Below, piece after piece: positions 1-6,524 of a stretch of 39,263 nucleotides of DNA. Origin of the DNA: Oscillospiraceae bacterium (GTDB lineage Bacteria > Bacillota > Clostridia > Oscillospirales > Ruminococcaceae); NCBI GenBank assembly GCA_017481565.1, contig JAFUOZ010000107.1:1-39263 (forward strand), in the 5' to 3' direction. Position 1 is the stretch's first letter. Each line of letters starts with the position of its first letter. Under the pieces are notes generated by a model, which was not told the DNA's origin, searched no databases, and was given only the letters and a program-made list of their open reading frames with translations. The position numbers and the translations under genes are program-made.

Positions 1-120
1 CTCAATCTGGAACCTGCCGTAGCCCTGCCAATCCGAGTGCTGCTCCCTGATTTCCAGCCATATCTTGCCCCCAGACGGCGTATACTTCACCGCATTGCTG
101 AGAAGGTTCAGGAAAATGCC
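1..120 (-). CDS. Histidine kinase ATPase-domain fragment (antisense, partial at both ends)
   Basis: Read on the minus strand from 120 to 1, the first 40 codons are open and encode a histidine kinase N-box, NLLSNAVKYTPSGG, preceded by GIFL. This is the ATP-binding HATPase_c signature of sensor kinases. By count the first 96 bases are about 56% G+C, richer than the neighbouring sequence. No kinase reading frame is recognisable past about position 120, where the plus strand becomes flotillin. The same bases (about 97-117) satisfy both proteins on opposite strands, which suggests a microhomology join. It is a fragment of a foreign or displaced gene, most likely an assembly or amplification chimera at a contig end. 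Confidence 0.75.
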
Positions 121-1122
121 GCTCCCGACCTGAGAAGAATGGGTCTTGAGATAGTATCCTTCAATGTGCAGAATTTCACCGATGACCAAAATCTGATCGA
201 AAACCTGGGTATCGACAATACAACGAAAATACAGAAAAAGGCTGCCATTGCAAAGGCTGAGTCCGAAAAGGAGATCGAGATCGCCAAGGCAAAAGCCAAA
301 AAGGAAGCAAACGATGCAAGGATACTTGCGGAAACTGAGATCGCTCAGAAGAATAACGAGCTTGCTATCAAGCAGGCAGAGCTGAAAAAGGCATCCGATA
401 CACAGAAGGCTGTTGCAGACGCTGCTTATGAAATTCAGAGCGAGGAACAGAGAAAATCCATTGAGATATCCCGTGCAAATGCAAATATCGCCGCTTCCGA
501 AAAGGACGTTGAGCTTAAGGCAAAGCAGGCTGAGGTAAAGGAAAAATCTCTTGACGCTGAGATCAAGAAGCGTGCTGAGGCTGAACGCTACAAGGCTCAG
601 CAGGAAGCGGACGCAAGGCTTTATCAGCTGAAAAAGGAGGCTGAGGCAGACAGATTCCAGCGTGAGCAGGAGGCGGAGGCTCAGAAGGCTGAGGCAGAGG
701 CGCTTAAATATGCAAAGCTTCAGGAGGCTGAGGGTATTGCTGCCGTAGGTCAGGCGGAAGCTGACGCTATAAGAGCAAAGGGTCTTGCTGAAGCTGAGGG
801 TATCAATGCAAAGGCTGAGGCTATGAAGAAATACGGCGAGGCTGCCGTTCTGGAAATGTATTTCAATGCACTTCCCGAGGTTGTACGAAATGCGGCTATG
901 CCTCTTTCTCAGGTTGACAGGATCACTATGTACGGTGACGGAAATTCAAGCAAGCTTATCGGTGATATCATCAACTCCACTACTCAGGTAACTGAGGGTC
1001 TTACAGAGGCAACCGGTGTTGATATCCGTGCCCTGTTAGCAGGCTTTTTAGGCGGAAAAATGGCTGAACAGGCTGTTTCCTCCGATACGACAGAGGAAGA
1101 AAAGGTGCCTGAAACTGTTTAA
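97..1122 (+). CDS. Flotillin/SPFH-family membrane scaffold protein, 5' truncated
   Basis: About 340 codons of the C-terminal part of a flotillin (FloT/YuaG type). These proteins form oligomeric scaffolds in ordered membrane microdomains. What remains is the end of the SPFH/band 7 domain (EKVQENAAPDLRRMGLEIVS), then a long Ala/Glu/Lys coiled coil with EAEA and KAEAE repeats, and a tail containing EMYFNALPEVVRNAAMPL, typical of the flotillin C-terminus. The N-terminal membrane hairpin and most of the SPFH domain are missing because upstream of about 97-120 the sequence is antisense histidine kinase. An in-frame start near position 37 lies in that foreign piece and should not be used. No clear terminator follows the stop. 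Confidence 0.85.
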   Translation, partial: AEKVQENAAPDLRRMGLEIVSFNVQNFTDDQNLIENLGIDNTTKIQKKAAIAKAESEKEIEIAKAKAKKEANDARILAETEIAQKNNELAIKQAELKKASDTQKAVADAAYEIQSEEQRKSIEISRANANIAASEKDVELKAKQAEVKEKSLDAEIKKRAEAERYKAQQEADARLYQLKKEAEADRFQREQEAEAQKAEAEALKYAKLQEAEGIAAVGQAEADAIRAKGLAEAEGINAKAEAMKKYGEAAVLEMYFNALPEVVRNAAMPLSQVDRITMYGDGNSSKLIGDIINSTTQVTEGLTEATGVDIRALLAGFLGGKMAEQAVSSDTTEEEKVPETV

Positions 1123-1171
1123 AACAATTTTTTCCAATGAATAATATACTTTACGCAGGATAGAATAATTC

Positions 1172-1202
1172 TTGTCAGATATATTTATTATATATCCGAC
1201 AA
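1172..1202 (+). promoter_or_regulatory. Hairpin in the leader of the DUF1540 gene
   Basis: Arms 1172-1184 and 1190-1202 pair at 12 of 13 positions around a 5-nt TTATT loop, ending 8 bases before the Shine-Dalgarno sequence. There is no U-run after it, so it reads as an operator or mRNA leader structure rather than a terminator for the flotillin gene. Confidence 0.4.
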
Positions 1203-1226
1203 ATAACTGAAAAGGAAATGATAACT

Positions 1227-1400
1227 ATGTCTAAGAATCCTTCTATCCGCTGTGATGTAACAAACTGCAAGTACAACATGGACAGTGAGCACTACTGCAC
1301 ACTCAGCTCCATTAAGGTAGGCACTCACGAGGCTAATCCTACAGTTCCCGAATGTACAGACTGTATGTCCTTCGAGTGCAAGAACGGCTGCTGCAAGTAA
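1227..1400 (+). CDS. DUF1540 cysteine-rich small protein
   Basis: 57 residues with eight cysteines (9, 14, 24, 43, 46, 51, 55, 56). The layout, IRCDVTNCKYN near the start and then CTDCMSF, matches DUF1540, a small family common in spore-forming and related Firmicutes and presumed to bind metal. Its biochemical role is not known. The start is set at 1227 because AAAGGA at 1211-1216 lies 10 bases upstream of it but practically touches the ATG at 1218. The gene stands alone, with a hairpin leader before it and a strong terminator after it. Confidence 0.8.
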   Translation: MSKNPSIRCDVTNCKYNMDSEHYCTLSSIKVGTHEANPTVPECTDCMSFECKNGCCK

Positions 1401-1426
1401 TCCTCTGCCGCAAGTCATACTATAGC

Positions 1427-1462
1427 AAGGGCTTCACACATTTTCGTGTGAAGCCCTTTTTT
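1427..1462 (+). terminator. Rho-independent terminator of the DUF1540 gene
   Basis: A perfect 13-bp stem (1427-1439 with 1446-1458), a 6-nt loop, and a T-run to 1462. Confidence 0.92.
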
Positions 1463-1468
1463 GTGTAT

Positions 1469-1577
1469 AGGAAGCGCTGATTAAAGCCGTAGGCATCGTT
1501 TCAGACCCACGAAAATCCTTTGCCGTAGCGGCAAAATTGACTGAGTGGGTCGTGAAACGATTTAATCAGCGGTTCCT
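1469..1577 (+). repeat. 109-bp inverted-repeat (MITE-like) element, copy 1
   Basis: Ends AGGAAGCGCTGATTAAA and TTTAATCAGCGGTTCCT are 17-bp inverted repeats with one mismatch. Inside are nested arms: ATCGTTTCA/TGAAACGAT, GACCCAC/GTGGGTC and a central TTTGCCG-TAG-CGGCAAA hairpin, with a GCCGTAGGC mini-hairpin bulge on the left arm only. A second 109-bp copy lies at 21688-21796 in the same orientation. It has no coding capacity, so if mobile it would need a transposase in trans. Target duplication is at most 2 bp (AT on both sides here) and is ambiguous. It sits 6 bases after a terminator. Confidence 0.8.
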
Positions 1578-1620
1578 ATATACTCAACGCTCCGTTTAGT
1601 GATGATAGAAATTTCGTTGT

Positions 1621-1649
1621 TTGACTTTTGAGCCTGTATAGATTATACT
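1621..1649 (+). promoter_or_regulatory. Sigma-A promoter of the XRE regulator
   Basis: -35 TTGACT (1621-1626), 17-bp spacer, -10 TATACT (1644-1649). It begins 43 bases after the 109-bp element ends. Confidence 0.85.
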
Positions 1650-1653
1650 GTAA

Positions 1654-1667
1654 TTACGGTACCGAAA
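1654..1667. promoter_or_regulatory. Candidate operator of the XRE regulator
   Basis: CGGTACCG (1657-1664) is a perfect 8-bp palindrome extended by TT/AA outside one mismatch. It lies 5-18 bases past the -10 box, at the expected transcription start, which would suit autorepression by the HTH protein encoded next. This is inferred from position and symmetry only. Confidence 0.4.
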
Positions 1668-1689
1668 ACATTTTAAAGGAGTAATTTCA

Positions 1690-2814
1690 ATGAATACTAC
1701 AATAGGTGAAAATATCAGAACAATGCGCCGCAAGTGCGGTTTCACTCAGGAAGAGCTTGCAAATCTGCTTTCGGTAACTCCTCAGGCAGTTTCAAAGTGG
1801 GAAAACGGAAACGGTATGCCTGATGTTACTCAGCTTGTTCCTCTTGCTCAGATTTTCGGTATCACTACCGATTCTCTACTCGGTGTTATCAGTGCGTCCT
1901 ACGGCAAGGCTCACACAGAGGCTTGTCTCGGTCATGAGCGTATTCTTATGTCCTCTTCTCAGTCGGCAGCTGAAAAGGCTCTTGCCGCATATACATATTA
2001 TCGTGCGGAATCGGAAAAGGAGCCTACAAACTATGTTATAATGAGAAGGTGTATCAATCACGGTGCAGATATAAGTATGCACACCGATCTTTTCGGTTTT
2101 CTTGCTGATAACAAGGAGCTGCAGAACGATATCTTTGAGGACTGTGAAAGGAAAAACATCTGCATTTCACGGTACTGTGACGACAGGAACAATGTGGAAA
2201 AATCCGATTATGCTATGGCATGGATATATATTCATCTTAAGCAGTTTGACAAGGCTCAGAAGCTTATCGACAGGCTGCCAAGTCTTGAAAGCAACAATCT
2301 TAAGGAAACTATAATGACTCAGCTTATTTTCTTCCGTGACGGCTTTGAGACGGAAAAGGAATATATCTTTAGTAATGTGGGTAAGCTGTTCAATGCCACT
2401 GCAAAGGAGTTTTATCACAGTCTTACTCAGTTCACCTTCTTTTCAAACGATCCCGACGGAGCAGCATTTTTTATGGAAAGAATTTTAGGCATAATGGATT
2501 CCTTTAAATCCTTTGACAATATCCGTGCAGATGTTTTATACGGCGAAAACCGTATCAGAAGATATACTCCAAGATGCTATACAGAAAAGGGTGATATTGA
2601 TCGTGCGGCTGCTTCGCTGATCGTTACTGCTGAAAATTTCTGTGAGATCGCAAGGCTGGGCGGCATATTCTCATGCTCAGAGGATATGAAGTCTGCCGCT
2701 CTTTCCGAAATTGAAACAGCGGTAAACAATGCAGGCGGCGAAAATGGTGAAAAGCTCCGCTGTCATGAGGATTACAGGAGGGCTGTAGAGATTATTGAGG
2801 GGTTTGAAGTGTAA
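1690..2814 (+). CDS. XRE-family transcriptional regulator with large C-terminal domain
   Basis: 374 residues. Residues about 4-60 form a Cro/CI-type helix-turn-helix (MRRKCGFTQEELANLLSVT, then PQAVSKWENGNGMPDV), the standard XRE DNA-binding fold. The remaining 300 or so residues are helical with paired-helix stretches (for example MAWIYIHLKQFDKAQKLIDR) that look like tetratricopeptide units, a sensor arrangement seen in many Firmicute XRE proteins; the ligand is unknown. The start is supported by AAAGGAG at 1675-1681. The gene has its own strong promoter with a palindrome at the expected start site. It converges on the next gene with only 6 bases between the stop codons and no visible terminator there. 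Confidence 0.85.
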   Translation: MNTTIGENIRTMRRKCGFTQEELANLLSVTPQAVSKWENGNGMPDVTQLVPLAQIFGITTDSLLGVISASYGKAHTEACLGHERILMSSSQSAAEKALAAYTYYRAESEKEPTNYVIMRRCINHGADISMHTDLFGFLADNKELQNDIFEDCERKNICISRYCDDRNNVEKSDYAMAWIYIHLKQFDKAQKLIDRLPSLESNNLKETIMTQLIFFRDGFETEKEYIFSNVGKLFNATAKEFYHSLTQFTFFSNDPDGAAFFMERILGIMDSFKSFDNIRADVLYGENRIRRYTPRCYTEKGDIDRAAASLIVTAENFCEIARLGGIFSCSEDMKSAALSEIETAVNNAGGENGEKLRCHEDYRRAVEIIEGFEV

Positions 2815-2820
2815 GAAATA

Positions 2821-3087
2821 TCAGAAAAAATCATCTGTCTCATGCAGATCAAGCTGCTCCGAAAAATCATAAAAGCAATCTCTGCATACACATTCTTCAC
2901 CTTTTTGGGTAACAAACCATATCTCATTATAGGATAATTTCCCTGTGGGCAGCTTATCCCAACAGAATACGCAGTGCTTAAGCTTTGGGAACATATCACG
3001 TATTTCATTCACAAACAATGGCTCGAAATATTGCCCTCTTAAGTATTCAACATCATTCAACAGACGCCAGTCATTACTTTTATCCAT
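2821..3087 (-). CDS. Small hypothetical protein with CxxC zinc-ribbon-like pairs
   Basis: 88 residues from the ATG at 3087, preceded by GGGGTG 5 bases upstream; an upstream ATG at 3126 in the same frame has no comparable site. The sequence opens DWRLLNDVEYLRGQ and carries two metal-binding-looking pairs, HCVFCW and CVCRDCFYDF. The pattern (W-L start, HC.FC, then C..CF.DF) recurs in small Firmicute proteins often found as lone genes; no function is established that I know of. It follows the transketolase terminator and probably has its own weak promoter or depends on read-through. Confidence 0.6.
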   Translation of the reverse strand: MDKSNDWRLLNDVEYLRGQYFEPLFVNEIRDMFPKLKHCVFCWDKLPTGKLSYNEIWFVTQKGEECVCRDCFYDFSEQLDLHETDDFF

Positions 3088-3122
3088 AATATCACCCCAT
3101 TTCTGATATATCTGCTCATAAA

Positions 3123-3158
3123 ACAAAGCCGCCTTTGAAAAATCAAAAGCGGCTTTGT
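3123..3158 (-). terminator. Terminator downstream of tktC
   Basis: CAAAGCCGC (3124-3132) pairs with GCGGCTTTG (3149-3157), extended inward by A/T pairs. On the minus strand it is followed by a short T-rich tract and lies between tktC and the small zinc-ribbon gene. Confidence 0.75.
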
Positions 3159-3182
3159 TATTTATCCGAATATAAAAAACAA

Positions 3183-4133
3183 TTACTTCTTAAGAGAAAC
3201 TGCCTTCTTAGCCATTGCAGCGATATTCTCAGCTGTAAGGCCGTATTCCTTGAGAAGATCAACCGCAGGACCGCTATGGCCGAATTCATCGTTTACGCCA
3301 AGCTTTACTACGGGAACAGGACAGCACTCTGTAACTGCCTCAGCTACAGCAGCACCAAGTCCGCCTATAACACTATGCTCCTCTGCTGTTACGATGCAGC
3401 CTGTTTCCTGTGCTGCCTTGCAGATAAGCTCCTTATCAAGAGGCTTGATAGTGTGGATATTGATTACTCTTGCATCAATGCCCTCTGCCTTAAGCATTTC
3501 AGCTGCTTCAACAGCCATATATACCATAAGACCTGTTGCAACGATAGTTACGTCCTTACCGTCCTTAAGTGTGATGCCCTTGCCAAGCTCAAACTTATAG
3601 TCTGCGTTATCATTGATAACGGGAACAGCAAGACGACCGAAACGGAGATATACGGGACCGTCGATCTCAAGTGCAGCCTTTACGGCAGCTCTTGCTTCAA
3701 CATCGTCCGCAGGATTGATAACTGTCATTCCGGGGATAGTTCTCATAAGCGCGATATCCTCATTGCACTGATGTGTTGCACCGTCCTCACCTACGGAGAT
3801 ACCTGCGTGTGTTGCACCGATCTTAACATTAAGATGAGGATATCCGATAGAGTTACGTACTATCTCATATGCTCTGCCTGCCGCAAACATTGCAAAGGAG
3901 CTTGCAAATACCTTTCTTCCTGTAGATGCGATACCTGCTGCAACGCCCATCATATTAGCTTCGGCAATTCCGCAGTCGATAAATCTGTCGGGGCAAGCCT
4001 TCTTGAATGTGCCTGTCTTGGTAGCAGCCGCTAAGTCAGCGTCTAAAACTACCATATCGGGATATAACTCAGATACTTCAACAAGAGCGTCGCCGTAGCT
4101 GTCTCTTGTAGCCTTTTTAATTACATCTGCCAT
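3183..4133 (-). CDS. Transketolase, C-terminal subunit
   Basis: 316 residues covering the pyrimidine-binding and C-terminal domains of transketolase, which with the N-terminal subunit moves two-carbon ketol units between sugar phosphates in the non-oxidative pentose phosphate pathway. Visible are the pyrimidine-domain stretch FIDCGIAEANMMGVAAGIAS (the Glu that activates thiamine diphosphate), THAGISVGEDGATHQ, and the C-terminal VVTAEEHSVIGGLG-type segment. Starting at 4133 leaves GGAGG 7 bases upstream; the ATG at 4148 lies before that site and is rejected. It follows the N-terminal subunit by 26 bases, so the two should be made together. Split transketolases are common in Firmicutes and archaea. 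Confidence 0.93.
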   Translation of the reverse strand: MADVIKKATRDSYGDALVEVSELYPDMVVLDADLAAATKTGTFKKACPDRFIDCGIAEANMMGVAAGIASTGRKVFASSFAMFAAGRAYEIVRNSIGYPHLNVKIGATHAGISVGEDGATHQCNEDIALMRTIPGMTVINPADDVEARAAVKAALEIDGPVYLRFGRLAVPVINDNADYKFELGKGITLKDGKDVTIVATGLMVYMAVEAAEMLKAEGIDARVINIHTIKPLDKELICKAAQETGCIVTAEEHSVIGGLGAAVAEAVTECCPVPVVKLGVNDEFGHSGPAVDLLKEYGLTAENIAAMAKKAVSLKK

Positions 4134-4159
4134 TTGTATTTCCTCCATTAACGGTAAAA

Positions 4160-5002
4160 TTAATCTTTAATGCTGTCTAACGCTGCCTGAAGCTCGTCCA
4201 TAGCCTGCTTGTATTCATCGGCATTGGGAGCCTTTCCGTGCCAGCCTACCTGATTTTCCATGAAAGATACGCCCTTGCCCTTTGTACTCTTCTGAATGAT
4301 TGCAACGGGCTTGCCGCTGATATTTTCAGCTTCGTTGAAGGCTCTTTCGATATCATCGAAATCGTGAGCGTCCATTGTGATAACGTACCAGCCGAATGCC
4401 TCGAACTTCTTGTCGATAGGCATGGGGGACATTACATCTGTGATCTTACCGTCGATCTGGAGACCGTTGTTATCTACTATTGCAACAAGATTGTCAAGCT
4501 GATAGTGAGCAGCAAACATAGCAGCCTCCCATACCTGACCCTCTTCGATCTCACCGTCACCGAGGATAGCATATACCTTATAGCTGTCGCTTGCAAGCTT
4601 GCCTGAAAGTGCCATACCGCAGGCAGCGGAGATTCCCTGACCCAGTGAGCCTGTGGACATATCAACGCCGGGGATATGCTTCATATCGGGGTGACCCTGT
4701 AAAAGTGCACCGATATGACGGAGCGACTTAAGCTCTGCTTCATCAAAGAAACCTCTCTGTGCAAGCACTGAATAAAGTGCGGGTGCAGTATGTCCCTTTG
4801 AAAGAACAAGTCTGTCTCTTGACTGCATCTTGGGATTTTTGGGATCAACGTGCATCTTTGCAAAATAAAGATAAGTAAGCAGATCGCTGATAGAGAGTGA
4901 ACCGCCGGGATGACCCGACTTTGCATTAAAGGTACCCTCAATTACACCCATTCTTACCTTGCAGGCAGTTCTTTCCAACTGCTTTCTGATAGTAGCGTCC
5001 AT
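4160..5002 (-). CDS. Transketolase, N-terminal (thiamine diphosphate-binding) subunit
   Basis: 280 residues. The thiamine diphosphate and metal motif GDGEIEEGQVWEAAMFAAHY is followed by NLVAIVDNN. SGHPGGSLSISDLL near the start and SKGHTAPALY are typical of the substrate and cofactor site. The start at 5002 has GGAGGAATTTTAC just before it; the ATG at 5017 is upstream of that ribosome site. It is first in the two-gene unit. Together the proteins equal one 600-residue transketolase, lacking nothing obvious. Confidence 0.93.
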   Translation of the reverse strand: MDATIRKQLERTACKVRMGVIEGTFNAKSGHPGGSLSISDLLTYLYFAKMHVDPKNPKMQSRDRLVLSKGHTAPALYSVLAQRGFFDEAELKSLRHIGALLQGHPDMKHIPGVDMSTGSLGQGISAACGMALSGKLASDSYKVYAILGDGEIEEGQVWEAAMFAAHYQLDNLVAIVDNNGLQIDGKITDVMSPMPIDKKFEAFGWYVITMDAHDFDDIERAFNEAENISGKPVAIIQKSTKGKGVSFMENQVGWHGKAPNADEYKQAMDELQAALDSIKD

Positions 5003-5027
5003 GTAAAATTCCTCCAATTTATTTATA

Positions 5028-5042
5028 TTCTTAATATAAGAA
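5028..5042. promoter_or_regulatory. Dyad symmetry upstream of tktN
   Basis: TTCTTA (5028-5033), ATA, TAAGAA (5037-5042): perfect 6-bp arms 25 bases before the tktN start. It may be an operator or leader element. No well-spaced promoter is clear here; a TTGACA lies in the end of the preceding gene but without a good -10 box. Confidence 0.3.
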
Positions 5043-5055
5043 CATCATATGCTTT

Positions 5056-5967
5056 TTATCTGTCAACTCTGCGGAGAATATCCTTGAAATATTCGGGCAG
5101 CTCACTGTCAAATTCCATATACTCCCCTGTTGCAGGGTGGATAAATCCTATTTTTTTTGCGTGGAGACATTGTCCCTCTATCCCCTTAAAGGATTTTCCG
5201 TAGACCTCATCGCCTAAAACAGGGTGTCCCATATATGCGGTATGAACTCTTATCTGATGAGTTCTTCCCGTTTCAAGACGCAGTCTGATATGACTGTATC
5301 TTTCAAATTCTTCTATTGTATAGTAATGAGTTACCGCATTCTTTGAATTCTTTTCGGTAACACACATTTTCTTGCGGTCAACAGGATGTCTGCCGATAGG
5401 AGCGTCGATCGTACCCTCACTTTCCTTGAAGTGTCCGCATATCACCGCCTGATACTCCCTTGTAAAGCTGTGTGCCTTTATCTGTTCGGCAAGTCCTAAA
5501 TGTGACTTATCCGTTTTGGCAACGATAAGAAGTCCGCTTGTAAGCTTGTCGATACGGTGGACTATCCCCGGACGGATAACTCCGTTTATAGAGGAAAGTC
5601 TGTCCTTGCAGTGATACATCAGGGCATTTACCAATGTACCGCTGTAATTTCCCGCAGCCGGGTGAACTACCATTCCTTTCGGCTTGTTTACCACAAGCAG
5701 TTCATCGTCCTCATAAACTATATCAACGGGAATATTCTCAGCCGTAACCTCAAGAGGCTCAGGATCGGGTATATTGGCAGAGATAACGTCGCCCGAAACA
5801 GGCTTTGCGCTTTTTGCGGCTTTTTTACCGTTTACCGATACTCTTCCCTCTTCAATGAGCTTTGCCGCCGCCGAACGTGTGATATCCTCAAAAGCATCGG
5901 ATATAAGCTTATCAAGACGGGTGCCCGATAAAGCATCCTCTACGGTATATTCTCTGATCTCACTCAT
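5056..5967 (-). CDS. RluA-family pseudouridine synthase (RluD type)
   Basis: 303 residues. The S4 RNA-binding domain (about 15-60: TRLDKLISDAFEDITRSAAA) precedes a catalytic domain with HRIDKLTSGLLIVAK near residues 137-150. The Asp in this motif is the nucleophile that isomerises uridine in rRNA. GRTHQIRVHTAYMGHPVLGD is the second family signature. The start at 5967 overlaps the end of lspA in an ATGAGTGA arrangement, with GGAGG just upstream inside lspA, so translation is coupled. lspA-rluD is a conserved Firmicute pair. The exact target base cannot be read from sequence. Confidence 0.9.
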   Translation of the reverse strand: MSEIREYTVEDALSGTRLDKLISDAFEDITRSAAAKLIEEGRVSVNGKKAAKSAKPVSGDVISANIPDPEPLEVTAENIPVDIVYEDDELLVVNKPKGMVVHPAAGNYSGTLVNALMYHCKDRLSSINGVIRPGIVHRIDKLTSGLLIVAKTDKSHLGLAEQIKAHSFTREYQAVICGHFKESEGTIDAPIGRHPVDRKKMCVTEKNSKNAVTHYYTIEEFERYSHIRLRLETGRTHQIRVHTAYMGHPVLGDEVYGKSFKGIEGQCLHAKKIGFIHPATGEYMEFDSELPEYFKDILRRVDR

Positions 5968-6460
5968 TTTTTGCCTCCGCTGTCTCCTGCTTTTTCTCCT
6001 CCGATTTATCAAAGAAGATGATATATATCATAAGCAGTATTGCACCTATGACTACACATATATCAGCAAAGTTGAAAATGAATGTAAATGGCCAGAGAAT
6101 CAGAAAATCTACCACATAGCCTAAAAGTATCCTGTCTATCAGATTTCCTATTCCGCCGCCGATTATCATAACTATACATACTACAGCAAAACGGCTTTCG
6201 GGCTTATACTTTATCAGATAGAATACAAGCAGACCCATCATCACAACAGTAACTGCTATGAGAAAGGGTATCTTTCCCTGAAGCGAGCTGAATGCCGCAC
6301 CGCTGTTCTTATAGAAGGTAAACTTCAAAATATCCCATTCCCCTGCCGAAAGAACCTTTACGATCTCTCCTTCGGCTATATTCGATACAGCCATATACTT
6401 AAACAGCTGATCAAGACCTGCAAGCAGGGCAACGGATATCAAACATATAACTATAATCAT
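5960..6460 (-). CDS. lspA: Lipoprotein signal peptidase (signal peptidase II)
   Basis: 166 residues with four hydrophobic segments. This membrane aspartyl protease cleaves signal peptides from diacylglyceryl-modified prolipoproteins. Conserved blocks are FYKNSGAAFS, GGGIGNLIDR (101-110), VVDFL with the catalytic Asp118, and FNFADICVVIGA with Asp133. Residues 151-166 form a charged cytoplasmic tail. The ribosome site is weak (AGGCT). It lies 64 bases after ileS and overlaps the pseudouridine synthase start. Confidence 0.95.
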   Translation of the reverse strand: MIIVICLISVALLAGLDQLFKYMAVSNIAEGEIVKVLSAGEWDILKFTFYKNSGAAFSSLQGKIPFLIAVTVVMMGLLVFYLIKYKPESRFAVVCIVMIIGGGIGNLIDRILLGYVVDFLILWPFTFIFNFADICVVIGAILLMIYIIFFDKSEEKKQETAEAKNE

Positions 6461-6524
6461 AGCCTGAAACCCGAAACAGACCGCTGCTATAAATCATATT
6501 CGCAGCAGCCTGTCGGTATTATCC

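Noticed and set aside
3135..4034. A 299-codon plus-strand open frame with many Cys and Tyr
   Set aside because: It lies entirely opposite tktC, has no ribosome site and no family resemblance; it is a shadow of the real gene.
6461..6524. Possible terminator between ileS and lspA
   Set aside because: The GCTGC/GCAGC pairing is short with a long loop and no T-run.
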